Below are positions 1-7,700 of a stretch of DNA of 64,000 bases, in pieces (position 1 is the stretch's first letter; each line of letters starts with the position of its first letter). The notes under the pieces were generated by a model. That model worked only from the letters and a program-made list of their open reading frames with translations, did not search any database and had not been told where the DNA came from. Source of the stretch: Halobacillus campisalis (GTDB lineage: Bacteria; Bacillota; Bacilli; Bacillales; Halobacillaceae); the NCBI RefSeq assembly GCF_030345335.1, contig NZ_JAPVRC010000005.1, positions 1 to 64,000 of the forward strand, given 5' to 3'. The position numbers were made by a program, and so were the translations under genes.

Positions 1-442
1 TTTTTCTTGTTCTATTCTCTTCTTCCGTTAGCACAATAAACGATGTCCACTATCACCTACACCGTTTCTTATAACTCTACTACATATACGATAAATACCT
101 GCAATAGTTTCAAAACGCCTAACATCTCGAATTCAAATCTTCCACAATCCTGCAATCCTGCCCTAAACATTTAAAAAAAGAGCAACTCCTTTGTTTCAGA
201 ATTGCCCCAGATACACTAAGAATTGAATTCAAGATAATTAGTTTTTTTCAAAATTATATTAAACCCAAAATTTCAGTCTTTAATAATGTGAAGTACATTA
301 TAAGAGTAAACACTATATCACAAATTGTTACTTTATAAGCGTTAGGGTTGTGTGCATAACTTACATTCCATAAACCGCTCTCCCCATTTAAGAAACAGCA
401 ACAAAGAAAATAAGTATATACTACGGACTTTACTAGATAAGC
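1..442. other. Gene-free AT-rich stretch
   Basis: I see no convincing coding frame on either strand. Bases about 109-165 contain a stretch (TTTCAAAACGCCTAA then a TCTCGA core and a CCTGCCC end) that recurs at 873-920, so the two flanks of the small membrane gene at 443-721 share a degenerate direct repeat. Confidence 0.5.
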
Positions 443-721
443 CTAATTCCTTATTGTATTTAGTTTTACTTTTACCCCCATTGCAAATGACGCAAGAGCA
501 AAAATGATTAAAAAGAAACAAAGAATGCCATAAGCTGCACCTTCAAAACCCCTAATGTTCACAAAGCCGTGATAAAAGAGAATGGCAGCAATTATTGTTA
601 AAAAGCATCCAGGTAACATCCTGACAAATAAGGAAAAACCCTTTTTACTGAACCACCAAGTAAGCGTCAATACAATTATCCCTGGTATTAAAGACACTAA
701 TAAAGGTCCATAAAGCATCAT
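443..721 (-). CDS. Small hypothetical membrane protein (92 aa)
   Basis: I do not recognise the family. The protein has three hydrophobic segments, at about residues 5-24, 31-50 and 58-82, so it should sit in the cytoplasmic membrane. A GGGGGTG stretch lies just upstream of the ATG and can act as the ribosome binding site. Degenerate direct repeats flank it on both sides, and there is no operon partner. Being a real gene is likely from hydrophobic periodicity and the binding site, but no function can be given. Confidence 0.55.
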   Translation of the reverse strand: MMLYGPLLVSLIPGIIVLTLTWWFSKKGFSLFVRMLPGCFLTIIAAILFYHGFVNIRGFEGAAYGILCFFLIIFALASFAMGVKVKLNTIRN

Positions 722-1174
722 AAGAACACCCCCTTTTAATTAGATTTTGCCAGATAATATTGGTTTTCCTAAAGAAAATTAAGTACCCCTACATTACAAA
801 AGTTCAATAATCTTTCTCATTCTCCACCGAAAGAATCCTCTCATATTACAAATACGATACCAATCCAATTTAGTTTCAAAACGCCTAATATCTCGATACT
901 GAGTCTTCCACTAACCTGCCCTTATCTGTAAGACTCAGTTTCGAGATAACATTCCTTTCATATTCATTCACTTCCGAAATAGCGATTCATCATATGACGA
1001 TTCTTCTTCATTGTCGTCGCCGGATTCTCCTTCTGAAAATAACGGGAGGCCCCCCTTATTATTACTTAATTTCATCCACTACTTGTGTGGCTATAGGTTC
1101 TTTCTTAAAGTCTTTCACACAACCAATCACCACTGTGGCTATGAACCGCAGTAGTGATTAGATCCCCAAAAAAA
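722..1174. other. Gene-free stretch with repeat-derived hairpin
   Basis: No gene is seen. A strong imperfect inverted repeat spans 890-947: left arm ATCTCGATACTGAGTCTT, right arm AAGACTCAGTTTCGAGAT. The right-arm sequence matches the end of the MITE-like element that starts near 60551, so this looks like a deletion derivative of that family. A second hairpin (AATCAC...GTGATT, about 1124-1158) follows the DnaD-like gene at 1175 but lacks a clear U-run. Confidence 0.5.
890..947. repeat. MITE-end derived inverted repeat
   Basis: Two 18-nt arms with 2 mismatches enclose a loop of about 22 nt. GAAGACTCAGTTTCGAGA at 60543-60559 carries the same terminal sequence, which links this hairpin to the repeat cluster at the other end of the window. 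Confidence 0.55.
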
Positions 1175-1459
1175 CTACCCCACCCGCGAAACCATCTCAA
1201 ACACAGCCGGACGAGACTGATCCCCTGGCGTATACTTGATATACCCCTTCTCCACCAACTGCTTCCGCGCCCGCTTATACGAACTCAAAGGCAGCCGGGA
1301 CTTCAAACGAATCACCTCACCAGGTACCGCGAACTCTTTCTTCCATCCCCTCCTGCTGTTGATTTGCATCAGCGTGAACCATAATAACCCCGCTGATGAA
1401 GACAATTTATCCATATCCACCTGATCATGAAAAGCTTCCAATTCTTTCATATAATCCAT
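1175..1459 (-). CDS. Short DnaD-like N-terminal domain protein
   Basis: This 94-residue protein aligns end to end with the first ~95 residues of the DnaD-like initiator at 3084-3809: shared opening (xYxKEx..F), a GWK.EF.VP core, RARK.L.EKGYI, then a final MxS.V. It is therefore a winged-helix replication-initiator N-domain without the C-terminal part. An AGGAGGAAGG site precedes the ATG. It lies 18 nt downstream of the helicase gene and probably belongs to the same transcript. It may be a truncated duplicate or a stand-alone DNA-binding accessory factor; the sequence cannot decide. Confidence 0.75.
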   Translation of the reverse strand: MDYMKELEAFHDQVDMDKLSSSAGLLWFTLMQINSRRGWKKEFAVPGEVIRLKSRLPLSSYKRARKQLVEKGYIKYTPGDQSRPAVFEMVSRVG

Positions 1460-1477
1460 GTTTACCTTCCTCCTCTA

Positions 1478-2764
1478 TCATGAAATGTTACTTTCCACAG
1501 TCTTGGTTCTACTGACAAACTTCCCATACTCCTTCATGAACCTCAGCCCGACATTCCCTACTGGACCATTTCGCTGCTTGCTGATTAAAAATTCCACCTC
1601 GTCCTTTTTGCCGCCCGTCCAATTGTAGTAATCATCTCTGTATAAAAAGGCAACCATATCGGCATCTTGTTCGATGTTGCCGGACTCGCGCAGGTCGGAT
1701 AGGAGCGGGCGTTTGTCTTTGCGCTGCTCGACGTTGCGGGAGAGCTGGGATAGGAGAATGATGGGGACTTTCAGTTCAAGGGCGAGCTGTTTCAGTTCGC
1801 GGGTCATGGCTCCGATTTCGAGGTCGCGGCGTTCGTGGCGGCCGGGAGAGGTCATGAGCTGCAGGTAATCGATGATGATCATCGGTTTCGTGTGTTTGTC
1901 TTTTCGCATCGAATGACGCACGCGGGCGCGCACCTCGGCGACGGTTGTATCGCGTTCGTGAAGGTGGAGCTGCCACAGCGACATGTCGCCCATTGTTTGC
2001 ATGCACCGTTCAAACTCGCTGTGGGAAAAACACCCCTTCTGCCATTTTTGCCCATGGATTTCCGCTTCGCAGGACAGCATGCGCTTCAACAGGGCTTTGC
2101 GTCCCATTTCCAGGCTGAAAATATGGACGCGGCCGCCCTGCTTGCAGTGATGTCCCGCGAGGTTGAGGGCGAACGCGGTTTTCCCCATCGACGGCCGTCC
2201 CGCTAAAATGATCAAGTCGCCGGCTTGTGTGCCTCCGGTCATGCTGTCCACGTCGCTGTATCCGGTAGCGAAACCGGTCAGTCCGTCGGCAGGCGGGTGG
2301 AGCATGTCGCGCGCAATTTCCAGGAGCGTGTCATAGACGGTCGGCTCCTCCAGGACCATGCCTTCCTCGCGATACGTCTCCAGCCGGCTCATCATCAAAT
2401 CCAGTGCTTCTTCGCTCGGATTACTGGCGTACTGAATTGCCTGCTCCTTCGTTTTACGGTTGCGGTACGCATCGAGAATGAGCCGCTGATGATGCTTAAT
2501 GTTGGCGGTCGTCGGAACCGACTGGGCCATGCCGCTTAAATAGCTGACCCCGCCGACTTCGTTGATATTTTTTTGCAGCTCGGTCGTTACGGTCACCAGG
2601 TTGACCGGTTCACCCGCCTGATCAATTTTACAGACGGCCTCGTAAATCAATTGGTGGCGGCGGTCGTTGAAATGATCCGCACGTAACGTCACGTCCTTTA
2701 CGACCTCCTCTTCCAATAAAATCGATCCAATCACGGACTGCTCGGCTTCTCTGTTATACATCAT
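1478..2764 (-). CDS. Phage-type DnaB-like replicative helicase
   Basis: A 428-residue DnaB/G40P-family hexameric helicase that would unwind DNA at a phage or plasmid fork. The N-terminal domain (about 1-130) opens with the usual AEQSVIGS motif. The RecA-like C-domain has Walker A GRPSMGKT near residue 190, Walker B IIIDYLQL near 296, an SLEM motif, and the SQLSR/RDDYY segments near the end. At 428 aa it is a little shorter than chromosomal DnaB (~450), typical of phage forms. Its ATG overlaps the stop of the upstream loader gene (ATGA), so the two are translationally coupled. It belongs to a replication module with no integrase or structural phage genes nearby. Confidence 0.95.
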   Translation of the reverse strand: MMYNREAEQSVIGSILLEEEVVKDVTLRADHFNDRRHQLIYEAVCKIDQAGEPVNLVTVTTELQKNINEVGGVSYLSGMAQSVPTTANIKHHQRLILDAYRNRKTKEQAIQYASNPSEEALDLMMSRLETYREEGMVLEEPTVYDTLLEIARDMLHPPADGLTGFATGYSDVDSMTGGTQAGDLIILAGRPSMGKTAFALNLAGHHCKQGGRVHIFSLEMGRKALLKRMLSCEAEIHGQKWQKGCFSHSEFERCMQTMGDMSLWQLHLHERDTTVAEVRARVRHSMRKDKHTKPMIIIDYLQLMTSPGRHERRDLEIGAMTRELKQLALELKVPIILLSQLSRNVEQRKDKRPLLSDLRESGNIEQDADMVAFLYRDDYYNWTGGKKDEVEFLISKQRNGPVGNVGLRFMKEYGKFVSRTKTVESNIS

Positions 2765-3087
2765 GACGACACCTTCCTGACGAGTTCTTCAAACATTTCT
2801 TCAAAGCGCTGCTTCACTTCTTCCGGCACCTTGGCCGCTTCCTCTTCCCACTGCTTCACCTGTTCTAAGTTCTCATTTTGTTCCGGCAGATGATGTGCAA
2901 TGTCCGCAATCGTCGGAGGGAATGGATAAGCCGAGGCATGATTGAACAGTTTCCCCATTACCCCGTCAAATTCCATCTCCTCCAGCCGCGGAATAAGAAA
3001 GTGCACCCTCCTTTTCGTAAGCTTGAACTTTCCTGGATAGAGCTCCTCCATCGTTTCCAATACTTCTACCGCTTCTTCATACGTCAT
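2761..3087 (-). CDS. G39P-like helicase loader/inhibitor
   Basis: A 108-residue protein resembling the family of SPP1 G39P, which loads the DnaB-like helicase at phage origins. The N-terminal half reads YEEAVEVLETMEELYPGKF, then a helical segment and a PFPPTIADIAHH stretch; the C-terminal tail is acidic and helical, where G39P binds the helicase. Size and position between the DnaD-like initiator and the DnaB-like helicase match the initiator-loader-helicase order of such modules. Start and stop overlap both neighbours by 4 nt (ATGA). The family call rests on context and a few residues, so it is probable rather than certain. Confidence 0.75.
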   Translation of the reverse strand: MTYEEAVEVLETMEELYPGKFKLTKRRVHFLIPRLEEMEFDGVMGKLFNHASAYPFPPTIADIAHHLPEQNENLEQVKQWEEEAAKVPEEVKQRFEEMFEELVRKVSS

Positions 3088-3809
3088 GCGTGACGCTCCC
3101 TTCTATATTCTTCAAACATTCGTTTAACGACTGATTTACGATCGTCCTTCTTATTCGACGGTGTCTTGGCCATCCGCTCCACATCAACGAGCGATTTCAC
3201 CCCAGCTTTTTCCCACCGTTTCAAAATTCCTTCACAGTAGTGAAAAAATAACTTGTTGTGCTGCCCTGCAATTCTCATCGATTCCATGACGAGCTCATCG
3301 GAGAGCTGTTCACACCAATCGGTAATCTTCTCCGCAATAAAAGGATTCAGCACGCCGAAGTTCTCTTCGTAAAAAGTATGAGGCTGCATACGCGCGCCAC
3401 CTCCTTCTTCTTTTCCTTTCACTTCTTTTCTTTTACATAATGCCTCCGGGCTGACCCCCGGCTTATCCACCAGCATGTCCTTCACCTCAAGCTGCTCTGT
3501 ATCCTCCACATCAACCACGCCAGCTTCTTTCACCTGGGAAATCATCTGGTACGTCGGAGCCTGATGGCGCCTGCCCGCCTCGAACAAAATATACCCCTTC
3601 TCCGCTAACTCTTTACGCGCCCGGAGAAACGCGCTCTCGCTTAAAGCCGACTTCACTAAGATCGACGACGTCGGAACGGTAAACTCTTCCTTCCACCCCG
3701 TCTTGTTGTTGAACTGAATCAGCACATACCACAGCATCGAAGCCGACAGCGAAAGAGAATTCAAATCCTTCTCATCAAAAAATGCATTGATCTCTTTCAA
3801 ATAGTTCAC
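3084..3809 (-). CDS. DnaD-like phage replisome organiser
   Basis: A 241-residue protein with an N-terminal winged-helix region (about 1-95) like the short paralogue at 1175-1459, a charged linker (about 95-140), and a C-terminal helical DnaD-like domain (about 140-235) ending in basic residues. Such proteins bind the origin and recruit loader and helicase. The open frame extends 3 codons further upstream, but the GTG at 3809 sits 8 nt after a strong AAGGAGG and matches the paralogue's start, so I chose it. It is the first gene of the coupled initiator-loader-helicase operon. Confidence 0.85.
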   Translation of the reverse strand: MNYLKEINAFFDEKDLNSLSLSASMLWYVLIQFNNKTGWKEEFTVPTSSILVKSALSESAFLRARKELAEKGYILFEAGRRHQAPTYQMISQVKEAGVVDVEDTEQLEVKDMLVDKPGVSPEALCKRKEVKGKEEGGGARMQPHTFYEENFGVLNPFIAEKITDWCEQLSDELVMESMRIAGQHNKLFFHYCEGILKRWEKAGVKSLVDVERMAKTPSNKKDDRKSVVKRMFEEYRRERHA

Positions 3810-4086
3810 ATGAACCACCTCCTTTTGTTTTTGCTTCTTTTACCCTGTTCATAGTCATAATCGAAAGAAGGGCCGGGTGAGGTGTCATGAATTTTATATT
3901 TTTTTGAAAAACTTTAAAAAAAGGTGAAAACGTGTGCTCCTGACCATGATCACACGAAAGAAATTCACCGGTTACCAGGTGAATTTCTAATTTACACTCT
4001 ATGATTAATGGCCATTAGACTTAGCAGATTGCAGCGAGCATATGGAATAGAAAAGCGATCTTAATCACCGGACTTTCATAAGAAAG

Positions 4087-4153
4087 ACACCTTCAAAAAG
4101 GATCACAGCTTTGAAGGTGTTTAATGAAGTACCAATATATTAGTCGCAAGGGG
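4087..4153. repeat. Dispersed hairpin repeat, copy 1
   Basis: The repeat is ACACCTTCAAA...TTTGAAGGTGT followed by TTAATGAAGTA and, about 15 nt later, TTAGTCGCAAGGG. Copies with the same hairpin and tail lie at 5993-6052 and, lacking the left arm, at 16528-16570. Confidence 0.7.
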
Positions 4154-4207
4154 TCGCTTTGTAAAACGGCTTATAAAATATAGTTAGATCTATACAGAAC
4201 TCAAAAG

Positions 4208-4257
4208 TGTTGTTTCTGTTTGCTTCCGGTATTGAATCAATTCAAGTAATGCGGCTT
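4208..4257 (-). pseudogene. Relic of a comM/yifB 3' end
   Basis: Read on the minus strand this gives AALLE-IQYRKQT-TTL, the same C-terminal peptide as the comM gene at 11205-11254. By eye 8 of about 49 bases differ, mostly at silent positions, so this is a diverged homologue rather than a recent copy. No other part of the gene is seen beside it. Confidence 0.7.
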
Positions 4258-4410
4258 AAATTGATAGTCGGGGGGTTTTTGATGGAATTCTATTTCAATA
4301 ACATTCGCTTTCCTACTATAGCGTACCGGGGGGAATGACCAAAGTTTGTTATTTTTAACAATCTCTAAATTATTAATGGTATAATCAATTTAAATTAAGG
4401 GGGAAATTTC

Positions 4411-4572
4411 ATCCAAAACAAGCAGCTCGAACTACGAATAGAAATGGCCCGGCTAGAATTGTACCAAGATTATCAAGAAGGCAAAAGCGATGAAGAGGTA
4501 ATTGAAATTTCCCAGAAATTAGATAAGTTATTAAATCAATATATTCAATATAATAAGAATTTTCCAGAATAA
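4411..4572 (+). CDS. Spo0E-family aspartyl-phosphate phosphatase, ATC start?
   Basis: A 53-codon ORF whose C-terminal half carries the Spo0E signature SQKLDKLLNQY, preceded by a short helix. The family removes phosphate from Spo0A~P and delays sporulation. An in-frame TAA lies at 4396-4398. The only upstream ribosome binding site (AGGGGGA, about 4398-4404) is spaced for an ATC at 4411. The first ordinary start is ATG 4444, which would cut the first helix and has no binding site. The gene may therefore use a non-standard start or be damaged at its start. Confidence 0.75.
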   Translation: MQNKQLELRIEMARLELYQDYQEGKSDEEVIEISQKLDKLLNQYIQYNKNFPE

Positions 4573-4673
4573 GATTGTTCCCACCTATATCGGGTATATG
4601 AATTATACTTATATAATTCCGACAAATTTTTCGGTTATTTGCTAATTCATTAATATGAATGAGGAGGGTTGGT

Positions 4674-4901
4674 ATGGATCATCATAAAAGTTCTATTTAT
4701 GAAGAATTCTCTAACGAACAGCTGGTAGGTTTTTATTTGTTCATCCTCACGAATATCTATTCAAAAAATGTATCATCTGCCATGTTTACTGAGATTGTTT
4801 TATTAGAAGAGGTTGCAGCTAAGCGTGGATTAGAATTGAACCACCTTAAAAACGTGTGGAGAACCAAAGAAAATTACCCCGTACTAGTAACCGTGGGTTA
4901 A
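4674..4901 (+). CDS. Small protein, possibly Sda-like checkpoint inhibitor
   Basis: A 75-residue protein; the ATG at 4674 follows GAGGAGG at the right distance, so I prefer it over the ATG at 4659. The middle (FSNEQLVGFY to LLEEVAAKRGL) resembles the helical hairpin of Sda, which blocks the sporulation kinase, in its opening S-x-E-x-L and closing acidic-R-x-G-L pattern. Sda is usually ~46 residues, so this would be an extended form. The resemblance is weak and the call is an inference, helped by the Spo0E-like gene 100 nt upstream on the same strand. Confidence 0.5.
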   Translation: MDHHKSSIYEEFSNEQLVGFYLFILTNIYSKNVSSAMFTEIVLLEEVAAKRGLELNHLKNVWRTKENYPVLVTVG

Positions 4902-5187
4902 TGGAATACTCTATCACAACGTAGTTAACTTTTAACCCTCGCCTCTCGCATTCTTTCCCTCATTTGATTCATGTAGTTTACAGATTCATTCCGTTTAATT
5001 TCCGAATTCCCTTAATGCACAAATGGACTCTAAACTTATGTTCATACATATAGCTTTAAATTCAGATGTTACATTTCATTCTATCGTTTACATGCCCCTC
5101 CTATCTTTATCGATACTCCCAACCATAAGGCATCAGAATTAACGTAACAGCATCTATACGACTCCACTCTTCTGCAGATTATTGCAT

Positions 5188-5237
5188 AAAAAGCCTGATT
5201 CCCACTGCCAGAAGTGCAGTGATGGATTCAGGCTTTT
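5188..5237. terminator. Bidirectional terminator-like hairpin
   Basis: AAAAGCCTGA and TCAGGCTTTT form the base of a long stem with inner CACTGC/GCAGTG pairing. An A-run on one side and a T-run on the other allow termination on either strand. Confidence 0.7.
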
Positions 5238-5288
5238 ATAATTTTCATCTAAATGATGCTGCGCTATCCTTTAGTTCTCGAACGTATC

Positions 5289-5302
5289 GGGGGACTGTCC
5301 CC
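5289..5302. repeat. REP-like palindrome copy a
   Basis: GGGGGACTGTCCCC, preceded by TTTAGTTCTCGAACGTATC. The same core occurs at 13473-13487 and 16504-16517. A RAYT transposase lies in the window at 12665-13261. Confidence 0.75.
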
Positions 5303-5311
5303 AGCAAAACC

Positions 5312-5343
5312 AAAAAACCCAATACCTTTTAAGTATTGGGTTA
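5312..5343. terminator. Terminator-like hairpin
   Basis: AACCCAATAC and GTATTGGGTT form a compact stem flanked by A and T residues, placed downstream of the minus-strand Spo0E-like gene. Confidence 0.6.
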
Positions 5344-5443
5344 TCATAAAAAAATAACCTTATTTCTCAAAAAGAAAACCGAGTCGGAAACTAGAACTGA
5401 ACATCTTCAGACTAATAAAAAAACTAACAAAGAATAACTTTAA

Positions 5444-5617
5444 TTATTCTTTAGAATCTTTTTTATTCTTCACGGCAAGTTCCAGTTCATTTAAAAGCTT
5501 ATCCAGCGCTTGGGAAATAACTAGTATTTGTGAGTCATAAGGGTTATTTTCATACGCTTGATACATTTTTTTTCTTAACACTTCAATTTGCTCATTCAAA
5601 CTATTGATTTGTGACAG
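5444..5617 (-). CDS. Spo0E-family phosphatase, second copy, CTG/TTG start
   Basis: Read on the minus strand this 57-residue ORF contains NEQIEVLRKKMYQAY, a variable loop, then SQALDKLLNELE, the two helices and S-x-x-LD-x-L motif of Spo0E-type Spo0A~P phosphatases, and a lysine-rich tail. There is no ATG start. A GGGGGG site places a CTG at 5617, giving MSQINSLNEQIE; a TTG at 5599 is the alternative start. It is convergent with the Spo0E/Sda-like pair at 4411-4901, so three likely phosphorelay modulators sit within 1.2 kb. Confidence 0.8.
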   Translation of the reverse strand: MSQINSLNEQIEVLRKKMYQAYENNPYDSQILVISQALDKLLNELELAVKNKKDSKE

Positions 5618-6238
5618 TCTTCATCCCCCCGCAAGCATCTGCAAGGCATTGATGAAGAAGTGATTAAATTATTTTACTGTGCAACTAAACCAAAATTATC
5701 AACTGGTTAAACTTTTAAATTAACCTTGATTCAATTAACCTTCTCAGTCTTAATCATCTAACACAACTAAATCACTCAAACAGATACTTCATGTTAAATG
5801 CTGAGACAGCCTATAAATAAGGAACTTATTAGCTTAATAGATGGTAAAGCTTTTTAGTTTCAATAGTATACTCGGTTTTCATACAAATACTATTCCCATT
5901 AATTTTTACCCTATATCCCCCTATATAAACCAAAGTTTTGAAATCACACCATTATTTTACCTGTAATAAAAACTTTTTACCCATAAGAAAAAACACCTTC
6001 AAAAAAGACTTTGAAGGTGTTTAATTTAGTTTCACTTTATTAGGTCACAGGGTTTAGTTCTCGTATTATTGAAGTGCCTCATCCCATTTGGGCACAACCC
6101 AGCTTAATGTTACGGTTCACTGAAGGCATTGAACAGCCTTCGTTGCGTAAAAAGCATTACTTATTGATTTTAACGAATGAAAAAAATCGATATAGCAATA
6201 ATATGAAGGTACTTTTTATTCGGGAAGGAGGAAGTTGA
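5618..6238. other. Gene-free stretch
   Basis: Only the second hairpin repeat (5993-6052) is recognisable. A short plus-strand coding-like piece (about 5630-5710) has no start or family. Confidence 0.5.
5993..6052. repeat. Dispersed hairpin repeat, copy 2
   Basis: ACACCTTCAAA/TTTGAAGGTGT hairpin with a TTTAATTTAGTTTCACTTTA tail ending in GTCACAGGG, matching 4087-4153 and 16528-16570. It is followed by TTTAGTTCTCG, the same sequence that precedes the REP palindromes at 5289 and 16504. Confidence 0.7.
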
Positions 6239-6883
6239 ATGAACAAATTATTGTTTAAGGTAGTCACTTTGTTATTACTGCTAAGCATGCTGCCTGGGTT
6301 AGTTAGTGCCAATGATAATACGCCGGAGCAAAGTAGTAGTCCATCAGAGGTAGAATTCGAAAATGAATTCAGGAGACTTTGGATTGATCATGTTTTATGG
6401 ACAAGCAATTATATTACAAGTGCAACAACAGCAGGAGCGGAGGATCAGGAGCAAGTGCTGACAAGGCTTCTGAAAAATCAGGAGGATATCGGGAATGCGG
6501 TGAAGCCGATATACGGTGAGGAAGCTGGGAATAAACTTACAGATTTGCTTAAGGAGCATATTGCGATTGCTGGCCAAATTGTAGATGCAGCTAAAAACAA
6601 TAACGAAGACATGGTAAATCAGCTAAACAAGGAATGGGATAGAAATGCTGATGACATAGCAGCTTTTCTTAGTGAGGCCAACCCTAACTTGGAAAATGAA
6701 GAATTAAAAAAGCTGCTGTATATGCATTTGGAATTGGTCACAGATGATTTAATGGCAAGCTTAGAAAAAGATTGGGAAGCAAGAATCATTGCGATTGATG
6801 AAGGGGTCACCCATATCATCGTCATGGCAAATGCTATCTCTGAAGGAATTGTAAAACAGTTTCCAGAGAAGTTTGACCAATGA
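6239..6883 (+). CDS. Exported all-helical protein, unknown family
   Basis: A 214-residue protein with a clear signal peptide (residues 1-24, cut after VSA) and a mature domain of amphipathic helices. Its pattern follows one module of the surface protein at 58019-59353: an N-terminal helix, then IYGEEA, a conserved H, DAAK, FLSEANPNLE, a second H, EG and a closing Q.P..F. It lacks a sorting signal, so it should be secreted or membrane-tethered. GGGAAGGAGG precedes the ATG and a terminator follows. The function is unknown. Confidence 0.8.
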   Translation: MNKLLFKVVTLLLLLSMLPGLVSANDNTPEQSSSPSEVEFENEFRRLWIDHVLWTSNYITSATTAGAEDQEQVLTRLLKNQEDIGNAVKPIYGEEAGNKLTDLLKEHIAIAGQIVDAAKNNNEDMVNQLNKEWDRNADDIAAFLSEANPNLENEELKKLLYMHLELVTDDLMASLEKDWEARIIAIDEGVTHIIVMANAISEGIVKQFPEKFDQ

Positions 6884-6890
6884 TTTACAG

Positions 6891-6920
6891 AAGCTCCAGC
6901 CTTGTGCTGAAGCTTTTTTC
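6891..6920 (+). terminator. Terminator of the exported helical protein gene
   Basis: AGCTCCAGC/GCTGAAGCT stem with a short loop and a run of six T residues, 8 nt after the stop. Confidence 0.8.
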
Positions 6921-7181
6921 ATTTTTGACAAAAGAATGCGAGTAAACAGTTCAAACTATATCTGACAAATTGTTCCGATTAAGGACTGCCGCCTATCTGG
7001 CTTTTTTACCGTTTCTCTATTAAACCATTCAATTCCTTTTAACGATAAAGTGACGGTAAATAAATCCCGCTTTGCACGCAGGAACACATAAATAGACCTT
7101 CATACTTGCAATACCGGGATAATAATTATACTATAAAGCAATCCTTTCAAAGGATAGTATATCAAGGGAGAGTATAAGCGA

Positions 7182-7355
7182 ATGCCAACGTTTATAGCAA
7201 ATGATTATTTAGTAAAAGACGGAAAAGTCGTTTCCCCGGGACATGAAATCGAAATTACCGAGGAGCAGGCGACTAAATTAGAGGATAAAGTTAAAGACGC
7301 ATCCCATTCTTTCTACACTACAAAGGAAGAAGACGGAAGCCAACCCTCTAAATAA
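7182..7355 (+). CDS. Small hypothetical protein (57 aa)
   Basis: ATG at 7182 follows a GGGAGAG site. The protein opens MPTFIANDYLVKDGKVVSPG, continues with an EIEITEEQA.KLE segment, and ends in a polar tail. The opening VKDGKVVSPGHEIEIT resembles small phage-related modules that start with a hydrophobic strand and a K-x-G-x-x-x-x-G turn. I do not assign a function. A strong terminator follows immediately, which supports a real monocistronic gene. Confidence 0.65.
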   Translation: MPTFIANDYLVKDGKVVSPGHEIEITEEQATKLEDKVKDASHSFYTTKEEDGSQPSK

Positions 7356-7362
7356 ATTACAA

Positions 7363-7406
7363 ATGGAAACAAGGAAACCTAATGAAGGTTCCTTGTTTCC
7401 ATTTTT
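7363..7406 (+). terminator. Strong terminator
   Basis: ATGGAAACAAGGAA/TTCCTTGTTTCCAT stem followed by six T residues, just after the 57-aa gene. Confidence 0.85.
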
Positions 7407-7700
7407 TCATCTTACTGTTCGGAACGTTTTAATCCATCATGTCCACCAACTATATCCCCCTCCACACACGCCCCTCTGCATTCACAGCTAGAGCCTGCCA
7501 CGTAAAAGCGAAGAGTTTTGACGGGGCGATGGTGTACATACCTCGTTCACATCAATCGTCCGATCCTGGTTTCCTCTCTGTCTTACCAGCTCCCTCCCTT
7601 GACTTACGAGCGAATGACGATCCGTTAAAAGAAGGCGGGCATTCCTATACACAGCCTTGCATAGAGTATGTATGGACAAGTCAATAAGGAGGAACGCTGC

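Larger units (their letters stand above)
3810..4410. other. Gene-free stretch with hairpins and a comM relic
   Basis: No intact gene is seen. The stretch holds a perfect GAAATTCACC/GGTGAATTTC hairpin at about 3960-3989, a dispersed hairpin repeat at 4087-4153, a 50-bp comM 3'-end relic at 4208-4257, and a degenerate REP-like half site near 4326-4337. Confidence 0.6.
4902..5443. other. Gene-free stretch with terminators and a REP copy
   Basis: A bidirectional terminator-like hairpin at 5188-5237, a REP-like palindrome at 5289-5302 and a second terminator hairpin at 5312-5343 lie here. The minus strand near 4920-5000 has a short coding-like tail (MNQMRERMRE) without a start; I could not make a gene of it. 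Confidence 0.5.
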
